Below are positions 52,120 to 61,301 of a stretch of DNA of 64,000 nt, piece by piece. How positions within the stretch are numbered: position 1 is the stretch's first letter; each line of letters begins with the position of its first letter. Under the pieces are notes generated by a model. The model saw nothing but the letters and a program-made list of their open reading frames with translations. It did no database searches and was not told the origin of the DNA. Both the position numbers and the translations under genes were made by a program. The stretch comes from Bradyrhizobium iriomotense (GTDB taxonomy: Bacteria > Pseudomonadota > Alphaproteobacteria > Rhizobiales > Xanthobacteraceae), in assembly GCF_030160715.1 (NCBI RefSeq), contig NZ_BSOW01000035.1, forward strand, positions 27,791-91,790, written 5' to 3'.

Positions 52120-52929
52120 TCAACGTTTCTGGAAGGCGGGGTGCCAGGCGAGCGTCAGGCGCTCGAGCAGGCGCGAGGCGCTGTCGGCGAGCTTGCCGAG
52201 CAGGGCGTAGATCAGGATCGACAGCACGACGACGTCGATCAGCATGAACTCGCGCGCCTGCATCGCCATGTAGCCGAGGCCGGAGGACGCCGCGATCGTC
52301 TCGGCGACGATCAGCGTCAGCCACATGATGCCGAGCGCGAAGCGGATGCCGACGAAGATCGAGGGCAGCGCGCCCGGAAAGATCACCCGGCGGAACAATT
52401 CGCCGTCGCTCATGCCGTAGATGCGGCCCATCTCGATGAGCTGCGGATCGACGGTGCGAATGCCATGCAGCGTGTTGAGATAGATCGGAAAGAAGACGCC
52501 GAGTGCCACCAGGAACAGTTTTGCGCTCTCGTCGATGCCGAACCACAGGATGACGAGCGGGATCAGCGCCAGATGCGGCACGTTGCGCACCATCTGAAGC
52601 GTCGTGTCGGTCAGCTTTGCCGAGAGCTGCGAAAGGCCATTTGCAAGCCCGAATGCAAAGCCGATGCTGCCGCCGATCAGAAAGCCGATCGAGGCACGCC
52701 AGAAGCTGACCCAGATGTTGCGCACTAGTTCGCCGGAGAGCAGCAGCTTCCAGCCCGCGAGCGCGACGTCGCTCGGCGCCGGCAGCACCCGTGTCGGCAC
52801 GAGACCGGTGACGCAGGCGATTTGCCAGATCACGATGATGGCGAGCGGCACGATCCACTGGATCAGGCCGTCGGCGCGCGGCAAACGCAGGGGTCGCGCA
52901 ACGCGCGGAAGACTGTCGATGAGGCTCAT
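52120..52929 (-). CDS. ssuC: Aliphatic sulfonate ABC transporter permease
   Basis: The 269-residue product has about six membrane helices and the permease loop IYGMSDGELFRRVIFPGALP (EAA-type) that docks SsuB. The start is IDSLPRVARPLRLPRADGL. It is the SsuC/TauC type. The start codon overlaps the ssuD stop (ATGA), so the two are translated together. An upstream in-frame extension inside ssuD was rejected. Confidence 0.9.
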   Translation of the reverse strand: MSLIDSLPRVARPLRLPRADGLIQWIVPLAIIVIWQIACVTGLVPTRVLPAPSDVALAGWKLLLSGELVRNIWVSFWRASIGFLIGGSIGFAFGLANGLSQLSAKLTDTTLQMVRNVPHLALIPLVILWFGIDESAKLFLVALGVFFPIYLNTLHGIRTVDPQLIEMGRIYGMSDGELFRRVIFPGALPSIFVGIRFALGIMWLTLIVAETIAASSGLGYMAMQAREFMLIDVVVLSILIYALLGKLADSASRLLERLTLAWHPAFQKR

Positions 52930-54092
52930 GATTGCGATGCCTGCCTGGAGGGACGGTAGTCGTTGCCGACGGTCTCGCCGAACGGGCCGTTGTTGGGATG
53001 CAGCCGCATGACATTGCTGCCGTGCTCGAGCGAGAGCAGCGGGAAGACCAGCTCGGCGAACCGATAGGCTTCCTCCAGGTGCGGATAGCCGGACAGGATG
53101 AACGTATCGATGCCGAGATCCTGATACTCCCTGATGCGCGCGGCGACCGTCGGGGGATCGCCGACCAGCGCGGTGCCGGCGCCGCCGCGCACGAGACCTA
53201 CGCCGGCCCACAGGTTGGGGCTGATCTCGAGCTTGTCGCGGCGACCGCCATGAAGCTGCGCCATGCGCTGCTGGCCAACCGAATCCATGCGCGCAAAATT
53301 CTTCTGCGCGAGCGCGATGGTCTCGTCGTTGACATGCTTGATCAGCTCGTCGGCGGCCTTCCAGGCTTCCTGATTGGTCTCGCGCACGATGACGTGCAGG
53401 CGAATGCCGAAGGACAGCTTTCGACCGCGCCGCTCCGCGACGTCCCTCACCTTCGCGATCTTCTCGCCGACCTGCGCCGGCGGCTCGCCCCAGGTGAGAT
53501 ATTTGTCGACGGCGTCAACGGCGACGTCTATGCCGGCATCCGACGAGCCGCCGAAATAGAGCGGCGGGCGCGGCGACTGCACGGGATGAAAGAGCAATCG
53601 GCCGTCCTCGACACGGATGTGCTTGCCCTCGACATTGACGGTCTTGCCGGCGAGCAGGTTGCTATAGACGTTGAGGAACTCGCGGGTCACCTCGTAGCGC
53701 TCGTCATGGGCGAGGAAGATGCCGTCACCCTTGTTCTCGACGGGATCGCCTCCGGTGACGACGTTGATCAGCAGCCGGCCGTTCGTGACGCGGTCGAGCG
53801 TCGCGGTCATGCGCGCCGCAACGCTCGGCGATTGCAGGCCGGGCCTGACGGCTACGAGATAGCGCAGCCGCTCGGTGAAGGGCGCGACGCTCGAGGCAAC
53901 GATCCAGGAATCCTCGCAGCTTCGCCCGGTCGGCAGCAGCACGCCGTAATAGCCGAGCTGGTCGGCAGCCTGCGCGACCTGGCGCAGATAATTGAAATTC
54001 ACCTCGCGGCCACCCTGCGACGTGCCGAGATAGCGGCCATCGCCATGGGTCGGCAGGAACCAGAGGATGTTGCTCTTCTGAGATTGACTCAT
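52926..54092 (-). CDS. ssuD: FMNH2-dependent alkanesulfonate monooxygenase
   Basis: The 388-residue product is a luciferase-fold monooxygenase: NILWFLPTHGDGRYLGTSQG, YYGVLLPTGRSCEDSWIVAS (with the Cys typical of SsuD), GRLLINVVTGGDPVENKGDG and FGIRLHVIVRETNQEAWKAA. It cleaves alkanesulfonates to an aldehyde and sulfite with FMNH2 and oxygen, in the cytoplasm. It lies between the small 28-codon frame and ssuC. The C-terminal tail beyond about residue 365 is variable. Confidence 0.93.
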   Translation of the reverse strand: MSQSQKSNILWFLPTHGDGRYLGTSQGGREVNFNYLRQVAQAADQLGYYGVLLPTGRSCEDSWIVASSVAPFTERLRYLVAVRPGLQSPSVAARMTATLDRVTNGRLLINVVTGGDPVENKGDGIFLAHDERYEVTREFLNVYSNLLAGKTVNVEGKHIRVEDGRLLFHPVQSPRPPLYFGGSSDAGIDVAVDAVDKYLTWGEPPAQVGEKIAKVRDVAERRGRKLSFGIRLHVIVRETNQEAWKAADELIKHVNDETIALAQKNFARMDSVGQQRMAQLHGGRRDKLEISPNLWAGVGLVRGGAGTALVGDPPTVAARIREYQDLGIDTFILSGYPHLEEAYRFAELVFPLLSLEHGSNVMRLHPNNGPFGETVGNDYRPSRQASQS

Positions 54093-54113
54093 GGATCTCT
54101 CACGCTTGGATGC

Positions 54114-54200
54114 TTAGCCGTAGGTCGTCCCGACAGCGGCCGCCACGATCCCTATCGACATGACGATGGCCGCGATCACACGCTGAATGAGACGCCTCAT
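54114..54200 (-). CDS. 28-residue membrane peptide in the ssu operon
   Basis: ATG 54200 starts a frame reading MRRLIQRVIAAIVMSIGIVA with a short tail to TAA at 54114. It is a basic start followed by one hydrophobic helix. AAAGGG lies 8 bases upstream. It sits exactly between ssuA and ssuD in the same direction. It could be a true small membrane protein or an untranslated leader; conservation in relatives would decide. Confidence 0.4.
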   Translation of the reverse strand: MRRLIQRVIAAIVMSIGIVAAAVGTTYG

Positions 54201-54238
54201 GTTCAAACCCTTTGAAATCGGAAGACCGGTGGGCACGA

Positions 54239-55189
54239 TCAGGTCGCGGTGCTGCGCCAGACGATGTCACGAATGACGATCGGCTTCGGGATCAAGCCGA
54301 GCTTGTGGAAGCGGTCGGCAACGCCCTGCTGGGTCGCGATGATGTCCTCGGTGACGGGACCGACGACGAAGGCCGAGCGGTTGGCCGCAATGGTCTGGAT
54401 GTCGAGGGGAATGCCGGTCACCGCAGCCAGCGATTTCGCGACCTCGTCGCGGTGCTGCTCGGCCCAGCGCGCCGTCGCCGTCGTCACGTCGACGATCTGC
54501 TGAAGGATCTCGCCATGGTTCTTCGCGAAATCGCGGTTGGCGATATAGAAGGAGTTGCTCTTGGTGACCTCGCGCGCATCGATCAGGATGCGGCCGTTCT
54601 GCTTGGTCTCGCCGATCGCGAAATAGGGATCCCAGATCGCCCAGGCATCGATGCTGCCATTGGCAAAGGCGGGGCCGGCGTCCGGGGGCGTCAGATAGAC
54701 CGGCGTGATGTCGGCATAGGTCAGGCCGGCCTTCTCCAGCGCCTGCACCACAATGTTGTGCGCGCTGGACCCCTTGGTGAAGCCGATGCGCTTGCCTTTG
54801 AGCTCGGCGATCGAGCGGATCGGCGAATCCTTCGGCACCAGGATGCCCTGGCCGTTGGTGATCGGCTGGCCTGCCGCATAGACGATCGCCGCGCCTGCGG
54901 CCTGGGCAAACACCGGCGGGGAATCGCCGACCGCACCATAGTCGACGCTGCCGACATTCATCGCCTCCATCATCGGCGGGCCGGAGGAGAACTCGACCCA
55001 TTTCACCTCGATGCCTTGCGGGACGAAATGTTTTTCCAACGCGGCCTGCTGGCGCGTGACGACCAGCACGCCGTTCTTCTGGTAGCCGATTCGAATTTCC
55101 TTCACGGCACTTTGCGCGCTTGCGCGCGAGGGCAACGCAGCCAGCGCCGCTGTTCCAAGAGAGAATTTCAGGAAGTCCCGACGCTGCAT
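54239..55189 (-). CDS. ssuA: Aliphatic sulfonate-binding protein
   Basis: The 316-residue product has a signal peptide (MQRRDFLKFSLGTAALAALP, RR-type, cleaved near ASAQ), then the SsuA fold: IRIGYQKNGVLVVTRQQAAL, VEFSSGPPMMEAMNVGSVDY, LKGKRIGFTKGSSAHNIVVQ and SIDAWAIWDPYFAIGETKQN. It binds sulfonates in the periplasm for SsuBC. ATG 55189, after GGGAGTTGGGA, is preferred to an earlier frame start because the signal then begins at residue 1. It heads the transcript ssuA-(28 aa)-ssuD-ssuC-ssuB-reductase. Confidence 0.92.
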   Translation of the reverse strand: MQRRDFLKFSLGTAALAALPSRASAQSAVKEIRIGYQKNGVLVVTRQQAALEKHFVPQGIEVKWVEFSSGPPMMEAMNVGSVDYGAVGDSPPVFAQAAGAAIVYAAGQPITNGQGILVPKDSPIRSIAELKGKRIGFTKGSSAHNIVVQALEKAGLTYADITPVYLTPPDAGPAFANGSIDAWAIWDPYFAIGETKQNGRILIDAREVTKSNSFYIANRDFAKNHGEILQQIVDVTTATARWAEQHRDEVAKSLAAVTGIPLDIQTIAANRSAFVVGPVTEDIIATQQGVADRFHKLGLIPKPIVIRDIVWRSTAT

Positions 55190-55537
55190 TCCCAACTCCC
55201 GACCGCGTGCGGCCGTGCATTCCATTGCGATGCGGGAATGATGGTGCGCCTTGCGAAGGCTGTCGAGACGCCCGGAAAAATAGCGACACGCGCACTGCAT
55301 CTGCGGCAATGCGCGTGATTAATCTTTCAATTGCCGAAGCGAATGCAGAGAGAAATTTTCCGCACGCGAATGTGAGCGCCACGCGTCGTTGACGTGAGGG
55401 TTAGCGACCGGACGACTAAAATCTCGAAAACAACCCCATGCAAAGGAGTCGTACAGAGGAGTGACGGGCCGCCGTGAGGCATTGCTGATTTTACGAAAAC
55501 AAATTGACACGTCGGGCAAAACAGGGGCAAGATGTCA

Positions 55538-56743
55538 TCATGGCCGCGCTTGGGATCGCAGAGCCCTAGTGGGTTCATTCGCCCATCTCACGGGCAGATT
55601 CAGCAGCCCACGGAAAGCCCAGCCGCCGATCCGAACCGGCTCGTCGTCGGCAAGTTCCAGATTGCTCGCCTTGGCGAACACCGTCGGCAGCGCGACGTCG
55701 GCGATCATGGCGCGCGAGGCCCAGGCGCCGGCGCAGAAATGCGGCCCCGCACCGAAAGCGACGCTCTTCGACACATCGCGCCGCACGTCGAATTCATCGG
55801 CGCGCTCAAAATGCTTCTCGTCGCGATTGGCCGAGCCGAACATCAGGAACACGCGCTCATTAGCTTCGAACGAGACGTCACGGATGGTCCACGGCTTTGC
55901 GATCCGGCGCGGCGACATGCCGATCGGCGAAATCCAGCGGGCATATTCCTCGAAGGCCTGGAGCCAGGACACTTCACCGCGCCGGACGAACTCGAGCTGA
56001 TCAGGATGGGTGAGGAGCGCCCAGACAGTGCCGGCGATGGCCTTGCGCGGCTCGTTCTGGCCACCGGAGATCGCGAGCTTGACGTTAGCGCGCACACTCT
56101 GCATCGGCATGGCGGACGCCAGCATCACACCCAACAAGCTCTGGTCCGGATTTTTCTGCATCACCGGCAGCATGTCGTCGATCGCCGCGTCGATGCCGGC
56201 GGTGGCCGCATGGCAGCGTGCCTCCACGGCGGGATCGCCGGCATAGTTCGCGATGCCGTCGATCATCCCTTGTGACCACGCATCCATCTCCGCAAAGCCG
56301 ATGTTGGTGAGGCCGGTGATCGACTTCAGGCATTCGCCCGAAAACGGCAGCGCGAAGTCGCGCATGAAATCGATCCGGCTGCCCGGCTCGATTTGATCGA
56401 TGATGCGGTCGGCATGGGCCTGGAACTGCGCGGTCCAGTGCGCCTTCACCGTTTTCGGCGAGACCGCGGGAAACAGGACTCGGCGCTCGACCTGGTGCGC
56501 CTCGCCGTCCTTGCGCATCATGTTGTGGCCCATCAGCTTGTTCATGAGCCCCTCTGGCTGGTGCGAGGAGAACACGTCGATCTGCTTCTCGGAGATCGAG
56601 ATGTCGTCGCGGCTCACAAGCAGCGTCGAGCCGAGCTGCGGCACGAAGGCGATCGGCGCCTCCTTCCGCATCGTCGCAAGCATCGGATAGGGATCCTGCC
56701 AAAACGAAGCCGGGTCGATGTCGATGCGCGGCGCGGTGCTCAA
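55538..56743 (-). CDS. Cytochrome P450
   Basis: The 401-residue product is a bacterial soluble P450. The heme loop FGAGPHFCAGAWASR places the Cys ligand near residue 337; ExxR is in FEEYARWISP/R region and the I helix reads LAISGGQNEPRKAIAGTVWA. The usual acid-alcohol pair (Asp/Glu-Thr) is Glu-Pro here, so oxygen activation may differ. No ferredoxin or reductase gene is beside it. The start is TTG 56743 with AGGGGAACG upstream. It is next to, but not co-oriented in a shared transcript with, ssuA. The substrate is unknown. Confidence 0.88.
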   Translation of the reverse strand: MSTAPRIDIDPASFWQDPYPMLATMRKEAPIAFVPQLGSTLLVSRDDISISEKQIDVFSSHQPEGLMNKLMGHNMMRKDGEAHQVERRVLFPAVSPKTVKAHWTAQFQAHADRIIDQIEPGSRIDFMRDFALPFSGECLKSITGLTNIGFAEMDAWSQGMIDGIANYAGDPAVEARCHAATAGIDAAIDDMLPVMQKNPDQSLLGVMLASAMPMQSVRANVKLAISGGQNEPRKAIAGTVWALLTHPDQLEFVRRGEVSWLQAFEEYARWISPIGMSPRRIAKPWTIRDVSFEANERVFLMFGSANRDEKHFERADEFDVRRDVSKSVAFGAGPHFCAGAWASRAMIADVALPTVFAKASNLELADDEPVRIGGWAFRGLLNLPVRWANEPTRALRSQARP

Positions 56744-56833
56744 GACGTTCCCCTGATGCTCGTGTGCTTCAGGCGAGACTAGCGAACTCCGCTGCCGGTG
56801 TCTGTCCCTAGCGCGGACCGACGGAGGACCAAG

Positions 56834-57706
56834 TTACCGGGCCTCGGCGATCCTCGGCCCAGATGGCGGCATCTGCGCGTTGGCTGCCAAGGGCCGGCTC
56901 ATCGGCGATGCCGGGTCCGGCAACCGGAAAGCCGCGTCGGACGGCGCGCCCTGGGATGGTCGACGGGCAACGGTTGCCGGAAGCACAATCACCTTCGTCC
57001 CAACCTTCACCCGGTCGTAGAGGTCCACAACGTCCTCATTGGTCAGCCGGATACAGCCGGACGACACCCGCTTCCCGATCGTATCGGGCTTGTTGGTGCC
57101 GTGAATTCGATATTCGGTCTCACCGAGATACATCGCCCGGGCGCCGAGCGGGTTGGTGGGACCGCCCGCCATGAACCGCGGCAGGTAAGGCTGACGCACG
57201 ACCATCTCCGCAGGCGGACGCCAGTCCGGCCATTCCGTCTTGCGGGCCACGGTCTGTTCGCCGGACCATGTGAAACCCTCGCGGCCGACACCGATGCCGT
57301 AGCGCATCGCTTGCGTGTCGTTCAGGACGAAATAGAGGAATGTGTTCTTGGTATCGATGATCACGGTGCCCGGCGCCTGGTGGCTGGCGTAGTCGACCAC
57401 CTGCCGGACAAGTGCTCCGGGACCGTCAGCGGCTTTTGGTGGTTCGACCAGAGGAGCCGGGGCCGGAATCGGAGCTGGAGGCGGAGTCTGCGCTGCCGCT
57501 GCTGCACGAAGTGGAGGTGCCACGTAAACCGGCGTTGACGACGCCTGGGCCTGGGGTGCGGACGGCTTCCGTGCCGGTTGCACGCTCGCCGGGTGATACA
57601 GCAAACCGTACCCCGCTGCGGCGACAGCCACGACGCCAACGGCAACGCGCGCGGCCATTGGCAGTGCGAACGTCTCCGCCTTTCCACACTTGGCCCGCTT
57701 ACCCAT
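56834..57706 (-). CDS. L,D-transpeptidase (YkuD family)
   Basis: The 290-residue product has a basic start, one hydrophobic segment (AARVAVGVVAVAAAGYGLLY), a Pro/Ala/Gln-rich linker, and a YkuD domain: GTVIIDTKNTFLYFVLNDTQ, and the catalytic block with His near 202 (EYRIHGTNKPDTIG) and Cys near 218 (SSGCIRLTNEDVVDLY). It should make 3-3 cross-links or attach proteins to peptidoglycan in the periplasm. ATG 57706 (MGKRAKCGKAETF) is preferred over an upstream start by position. It stands alone. Confidence 0.9.
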   Translation of the reverse strand: MGKRAKCGKAETFALPMAARVAVGVVAVAAAGYGLLYHPASVQPARKPSAPQAQASSTPVYVAPPLRAAAAAQTPPPAPIPAPAPLVEPPKAADGPGALVRQVVDYASHQAPGTVIIDTKNTFLYFVLNDTQAMRYGIGVGREGFTWSGEQTVARKTEWPDWRPPAEMVVRQPYLPRFMAGGPTNPLGARAMYLGETEYRIHGTNKPDTIGKRVSSGCIRLTNEDVVDLYDRVKVGTKVIVLPATVARRPSQGAPSDAAFRLPDPASPMSRPLAANAQMPPSGPRIAEAR

Positions 57707-57724
57707 ACTCTTTCCCCAGGTCAC

Positions 57725-58241
57725 AATGCCTGAAGAGGTAACCCAGCAAAATTTAAGGAACTTCGAAGCGATGTCGCTTGGAGCGGAACCGTCAGCGATG
57801 GTTAACGCCGAACTGTTGATCGGCTTGCTGGACCGAGTCGTTCAAGCCTGGATCGCAGCCCAATAGCGTTCGCGGTACCCAATCATCGGACTCGCCGACT
57901 AGATATGCCGCGATCCATGCTGACAGGAATTCCATGCTCTGCCGTGACACCCGGTCCTTCGCAGGCACTTAAGAACTCGCTTCAATACTGATCAAGCCTG
58001 CTGCGGGTCAAAAGGCGACGATCCCGGCGGCAGGGTGCATGTCCGCTTGCCCCGGAAGCGGGACCTGGAATCCCCTCAGTTCAGTCCATGCGGCCCCGCG
58101 ACTTTAGCCCCGGTCGTGCGGCCAAGTGCCCGGGCGGGATCATTGATTCAGATCAAAGCGATCTGCCGCCGGATACCTAATGGTGCATCAGAGGTAACGG
58201 CCCGGAAGCCGTCCGATTCCCAAATTTCAGAGAGACCGAAC
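57725..58241. other. Intergenic before nap, holding a FixK/FNR box
   Basis: About 515 bases. Apart from the anaerobic control site at 58143 I see no gene or RNA. Confidence 0.6.
58143..58156 (+). promoter_or_regulatory. FNR/FixK-type box of the nap operon
   Basis: TTGATTCAGATCAA is a perfect TTGAT-N4-ATCAA palindrome, 85 bases before napE. TACCTA at 58174 could be the -10 box, which puts the box centre near -41. In Bradyrhizobium FixK2 is known to activate nap. Confidence 0.85.
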
Positions 58242-58424
58242 ATGTCGGCCGCTGACGACACGACTGGGCGCGTGCGCCGTAAGCGCATGGAGATCTTTGC
58301 GTTCCTGTTCCTGACCGCGGTCGTGATGCCCGCCCTCGCGGTCGGAACGGTCGGCTCTTACGGGCTCGCCGTGTGGATCTACCAGATGTTCGCAGGCCCT
58401 CCCGGCCCGCCTCCCCCACATTGA
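58242..58424 (+). CDS. napE: Periplasmic nitrate reductase protein NapE
   Basis: The 60-residue product has a basic start (GRVRRKRMEIFAFLFL) and one membrane helix (FLTAVVMPALAVGTVGSYGL) ending in a proline-rich tail. This is NapE, a small membrane protein of unclear role that heads nap operons. ATG 58242 was chosen because it directly precedes the conserved part. napD follows after 25 bases. Confidence 0.88.
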   Translation: MSAADDTTGRVRRKRMEIFAFLFLTAVVMPALAVGTVGSYGLAVWIYQMFAGPPGPPPPH

Positions 58425-58449
58425 TTTCCGAGAGCGAAAGGCAGGCATC

Positions 58450-58764
58450 ATGGCCCAAGCCACATTCAACCGCCGCGCATTGATCACCGGCCGGGTCCTC
58501 ACCGCCGACCGCATCGTGCCCCCGCCCGGAGGCGAGATCGCCAGCATTCTGGTGCAGGCGCGCCCCGAGCGCCTCGCCGAGGTCGAAGCCGACATCACGG
58601 CTCTGCCCGGCTGCGAAATTCACGGCCGCGATGCGCGCGGCAAGCTTGTCGTCGTGGTCGAGGCGCCTGATGCCGGCAGCCTCGGCACCATGCTCAACGA
58701 CATCCAGTCGATGCCGCACGTCTATTCCGCGACGCTCGTCTTTCACGCCATCGAAACTGCCTGA
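58450..58764 (+). CDS. napD: NapA maturation chaperone NapD
   Basis: The 104-residue product is a NapD chaperone: ASILVQARPERLAEVEADIT, ALPGCEIHGRDARGKLVVVV and LNDIQSMPHVYSATLVFHAI. It binds the Tat signal of NapA and holds it until the cofactor is in place. It lies between napE and napA. The first 30 residues are a variable extension. Confidence 0.92.
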   Translation: MAQATFNRRALITGRVLTADRIVPPPGGEIASILVQARPERLAEVEADITALPGCEIHGRDARGKLVVVVEAPDAGSLGTMLNDIQSMPHVYSATLVFHAIETA

Positions 58765-58794
58765 GACCGCGTCGTTGACGCCGGGAGAACCGTT

Positions 58795-61299
58795 ATGACC
58801 ATACCGAAGATCGACCGCCGCCAGATGCTGAAGCTGGAGGCCGCTGCGATCGCAGCTGCCGCCGCGGGCATGCCGGCACCGGCGCTCGCCGCCAACCTCG
58901 TCACCGAGCGTGACGATAGCGAATTGAAATGGGACAAGGCCGCTTGCCGCTTCTGCGGCACCGGCTGCTCCGTGATGGTTGCGACCAAGGACAACCGCGT
59001 GGTTGCGACCCATGGCGACATCAAGGCCGAGGTCAATCGCGGCCTCAACTGCGTCAAGGGCTACTTCCTCTCCAAGATCATGTACGGCCATGATCGCCTG
59101 ACCCAGCCGATGCTGCGCAAGACGAACGGCAAGTACGACAAGAACGGCGAGTTCACGCCCGTGTCGTGGGACGAAGCCTTCGACATCATGGCGGAGAAGT
59201 GGAAGGACGCGCTGAAGAAGCGTGGGCCCAGCGGCGTCGGCATGTTCGGCTCCGGCCAGTGGACGATCTGGGAAGGCTATGCGGCCTCGAAGCTGTTCAA
59301 GGCCGGCTTCCGCACCAACAACATCGATCCCAATGCGCGCCACTGCATGGCCTCTGCGGTTGCCGGCATGATGCGCACCTTCGGCATCGACGAGCCGGCC
59401 GGCTGCTATGACGACATCGAGGCGACCGACGCCTTCGTGCTGTGGGGCTCCAACATGGCGGAGATGCACCCCATCCTGTGGACGCGGCTGACCGACCGCC
59501 GCCTCTCCGCGCCGCATGTCCGCGTCGCCGTGCTCTCGACCTTCGAGCACCGCTCGTTCGACCTTGCCGATATCGGCATGGTGTTCGTGCCGCAGACCGA
59601 CCTCTACATTCTCAACGCGATCGCCAACCACATCATCAAGACCGGCCGCGTCAACAAGGATTTCGTCGCCGCGCACACCGTGTTCAAGCGCGGGCAAACC
59701 GATATCGGCTATGGCCTCAGACCCGAACACCCGCTTCAGAAGAAGGCAACCGGCGCGGCCAAGGCGAACGACTCCACCGACATGACCTATGACGAATTCG
59801 CCAAATTCGTCTCGGATTACACGCTGGAGAAGGCCGCAAAAATGTCCGGCGTGCCGCTCAACCGGCTGGAGGCGCTCGCCGAGCTCTACGCCGATCCCAA
59901 GACCAAGGTGGTCTCGTTCTGGACCATGGGCTTCAACCAGCACACCCGCGGCGTCTGGTGCAACAACCTCGTCTACAACATCCATCTTCTGACCGGAAAG
60001 ATCGCCTCGCCCGGCAACAGCCCATTCTCGCTGACCGGCCAGCCCTCGGCCTGCGGCACCGCGCGCGAGGTCGGTACCTTCTCGCATCGCCTGCCGGCCG
60101 ACATGGTCGTCACCAACAAGGAGCATCGCGACAAGACCGAGCACATCTGGCTGTTGCCCGAGGGCACCATCCCCGACAAGCCCGGCTATCACGCCGTGCT
60201 GCAAAGCCGGATGCTGAAGGACGGCCTGCTCAATGCCTATTGGGTTCAGGTCAACAACAACCTTCAGGCAGGTCCCAACGTCAACGAGGAGACCTATCCG
60301 GGCTTCCGCAACCCCGACAATTTCATCGTCGTCTCCGATGCCTATCCGACGGTGACGGCGCTCGCCGCCGACCTCATCCTGCCGACGGCCATGTGGGTGG
60401 AGAAGGAAGGCGCCTACGGAAATGCCGAGCGGCGCACGCAGTTCTGGCACCAGCTCGTGACCGCGCCGGGCGAAGCGCGGTCCGACCTCTGGCAGCTCAT
60501 GGAATTCTCCAAGCGCTTCAAGATCGAGGAGGTGTGGCCCGAGGAGTTGCTCGCCAAGAAACCGGAATATCGCGGCAAGACGCTGTTCGACGTGCTTTAC
60601 AAGAACGGTCAGGTCGACAAGTTTCCGACCTCGGAGATCGAGGCTGGTTACGCCAATGAGGAATCGAAGGCGTTCGGCTTCTATGTCCAGAAGGGCCTGT
60701 TCGAGGAATATGCACAGTTCGGCCGCGGCCATGGCCACGACCTCGCGCCGTTCGAGAGCTATCACCGCGAGCGCGGCCTGCGCTGGCCCGTCGTCAACGG
60801 CCAGGAAACCAAGTGGCGTTTCCGCGAGGGCAGCGATCCCTATGTGAAGCAGGGCACGGACGTGCAGTTCTACGGCTATCCCGACGGCAAGGCGCGCATC
60901 TTTGCGCTGCCTTTCGAGCCGGCGGCGGAATCGCCCGACAACGACTACCCCCTCTGGCTCTCGACCGGCCGCGTGCTGGAGCACTGGCACTCCGGCACCA
61001 TGACGCGCCGCGTGCCCGAGCTCTACAAGGCCTTCCCCGAAGCCGTCTGCTTCATGCATCCCGACGACGCGCAGGACGCAAAGCTGCGCCGTGGCGACGA
61101 GGTGAAGGTCGTGTCCCGCCGCGGCTACATCCGCGCCCGCGTCGAGACGCGCGGTCGCGACCGGCCGCCGCGCGGCCTCGTCTTCGTGCCCTGGTTCGAC
61201 GAGTCCAAGCTGATCAACAAGGTGACGCTGGACGCCACCGATCCGATCTCGCTGCAAACCGACTTCAAGAAATGCGCCGTGCGCATCGAGCGGGTGTGA
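58795..61299 (+). CDS. napA: Periplasmic nitrate reductase catalytic subunit NapA
   Basis: The 834-residue product has a Tat signal (IDRRQMLKLEAAAIAAAAAG, cleaved near PALA), then the 4Fe-4S site CRFCGTGCSVMVATKDNRVV with the later Cys in GLNCVKGYFLSKIMYG, the Mo-binding Cys in NARHCMASAVAGMM, and family blocks to the end (GFNQHTRGVWCNNLVYNIHL, TGRVLEHWHSGTMTRRVPEL). It reduces nitrate to nitrite in the periplasm with two pterin cofactors. The length is normal. It is the third gene of napEDABC. Confidence 0.97.
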   Translation: MTIPKIDRRQMLKLEAAAIAAAAAGMPAPALAANLVTERDDSELKWDKAACRFCGTGCSVMVATKDNRVVATHGDIKAEVNRGLNCVKGYFLSKIMYGHDRLTQPMLRKTNGKYDKNGEFTPVSWDEAFDIMAEKWKDALKKRGPSGVGMFGSGQWTIWEGYAASKLFKAGFRTNNIDPNARHCMASAVAGMMRTFGIDEPAGCYDDIEATDAFVLWGSNMAEMHPILWTRLTDRRLSAPHVRVAVLSTFEHRSFDLADIGMVFVPQTDLYILNAIANHIIKTGRVNKDFVAAHTVFKRGQTDIGYGLRPEHPLQKKATGAAKANDSTDMTYDEFAKFVSDYTLEKAAKMSGVPLNRLEALAELYADPKTKVVSFWTMGFNQHTRGVWCNNLVYNIHLLTGKIASPGNSPFSLTGQPSACGTAREVGTFSHRLPADMVVTNKEHRDKTEHIWLLPEGTIPDKPGYHAVLQSRMLKDGLLNAYWVQVNNNLQAGPNVNEETYPGFRNPDNFIVVSDAYPTVTALAADLILPTAMWVEKEGAYGNAERRTQFWHQLVTAPGEARSDLWQLMEFSKRFKIEEVWPEELLAKKPEYRGKTLFDVLYKNGQVDKFPTSEIEAGYANEESKAFGFYVQKGLFEEYAQFGRGHGHDLAPFESYHRERGLRWPVVNGQETKWRFREGSDPYVKQGTDVQFYGYPDGKARIFALPFEPAAESPDNDYPLWLSTGRVLEHWHSGTMTRRVPELYKAFPEAVCFMHPDDAQDAKLRRGDEVKVVSRRGYIRARVETRGRDRPPRGLVFVPWFDESKLINKVTLDATDPISLQTDFKKCAVRIERV

Positions 61300-61301
61300 C
61301 C

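Noticed and set aside
58177..61257. 1026-codon open frame on the minus strand
   Set aside because: It is the antisense of napD and napA; its text is the His/Arg/Asp-rich shadow common in high-GC genes.
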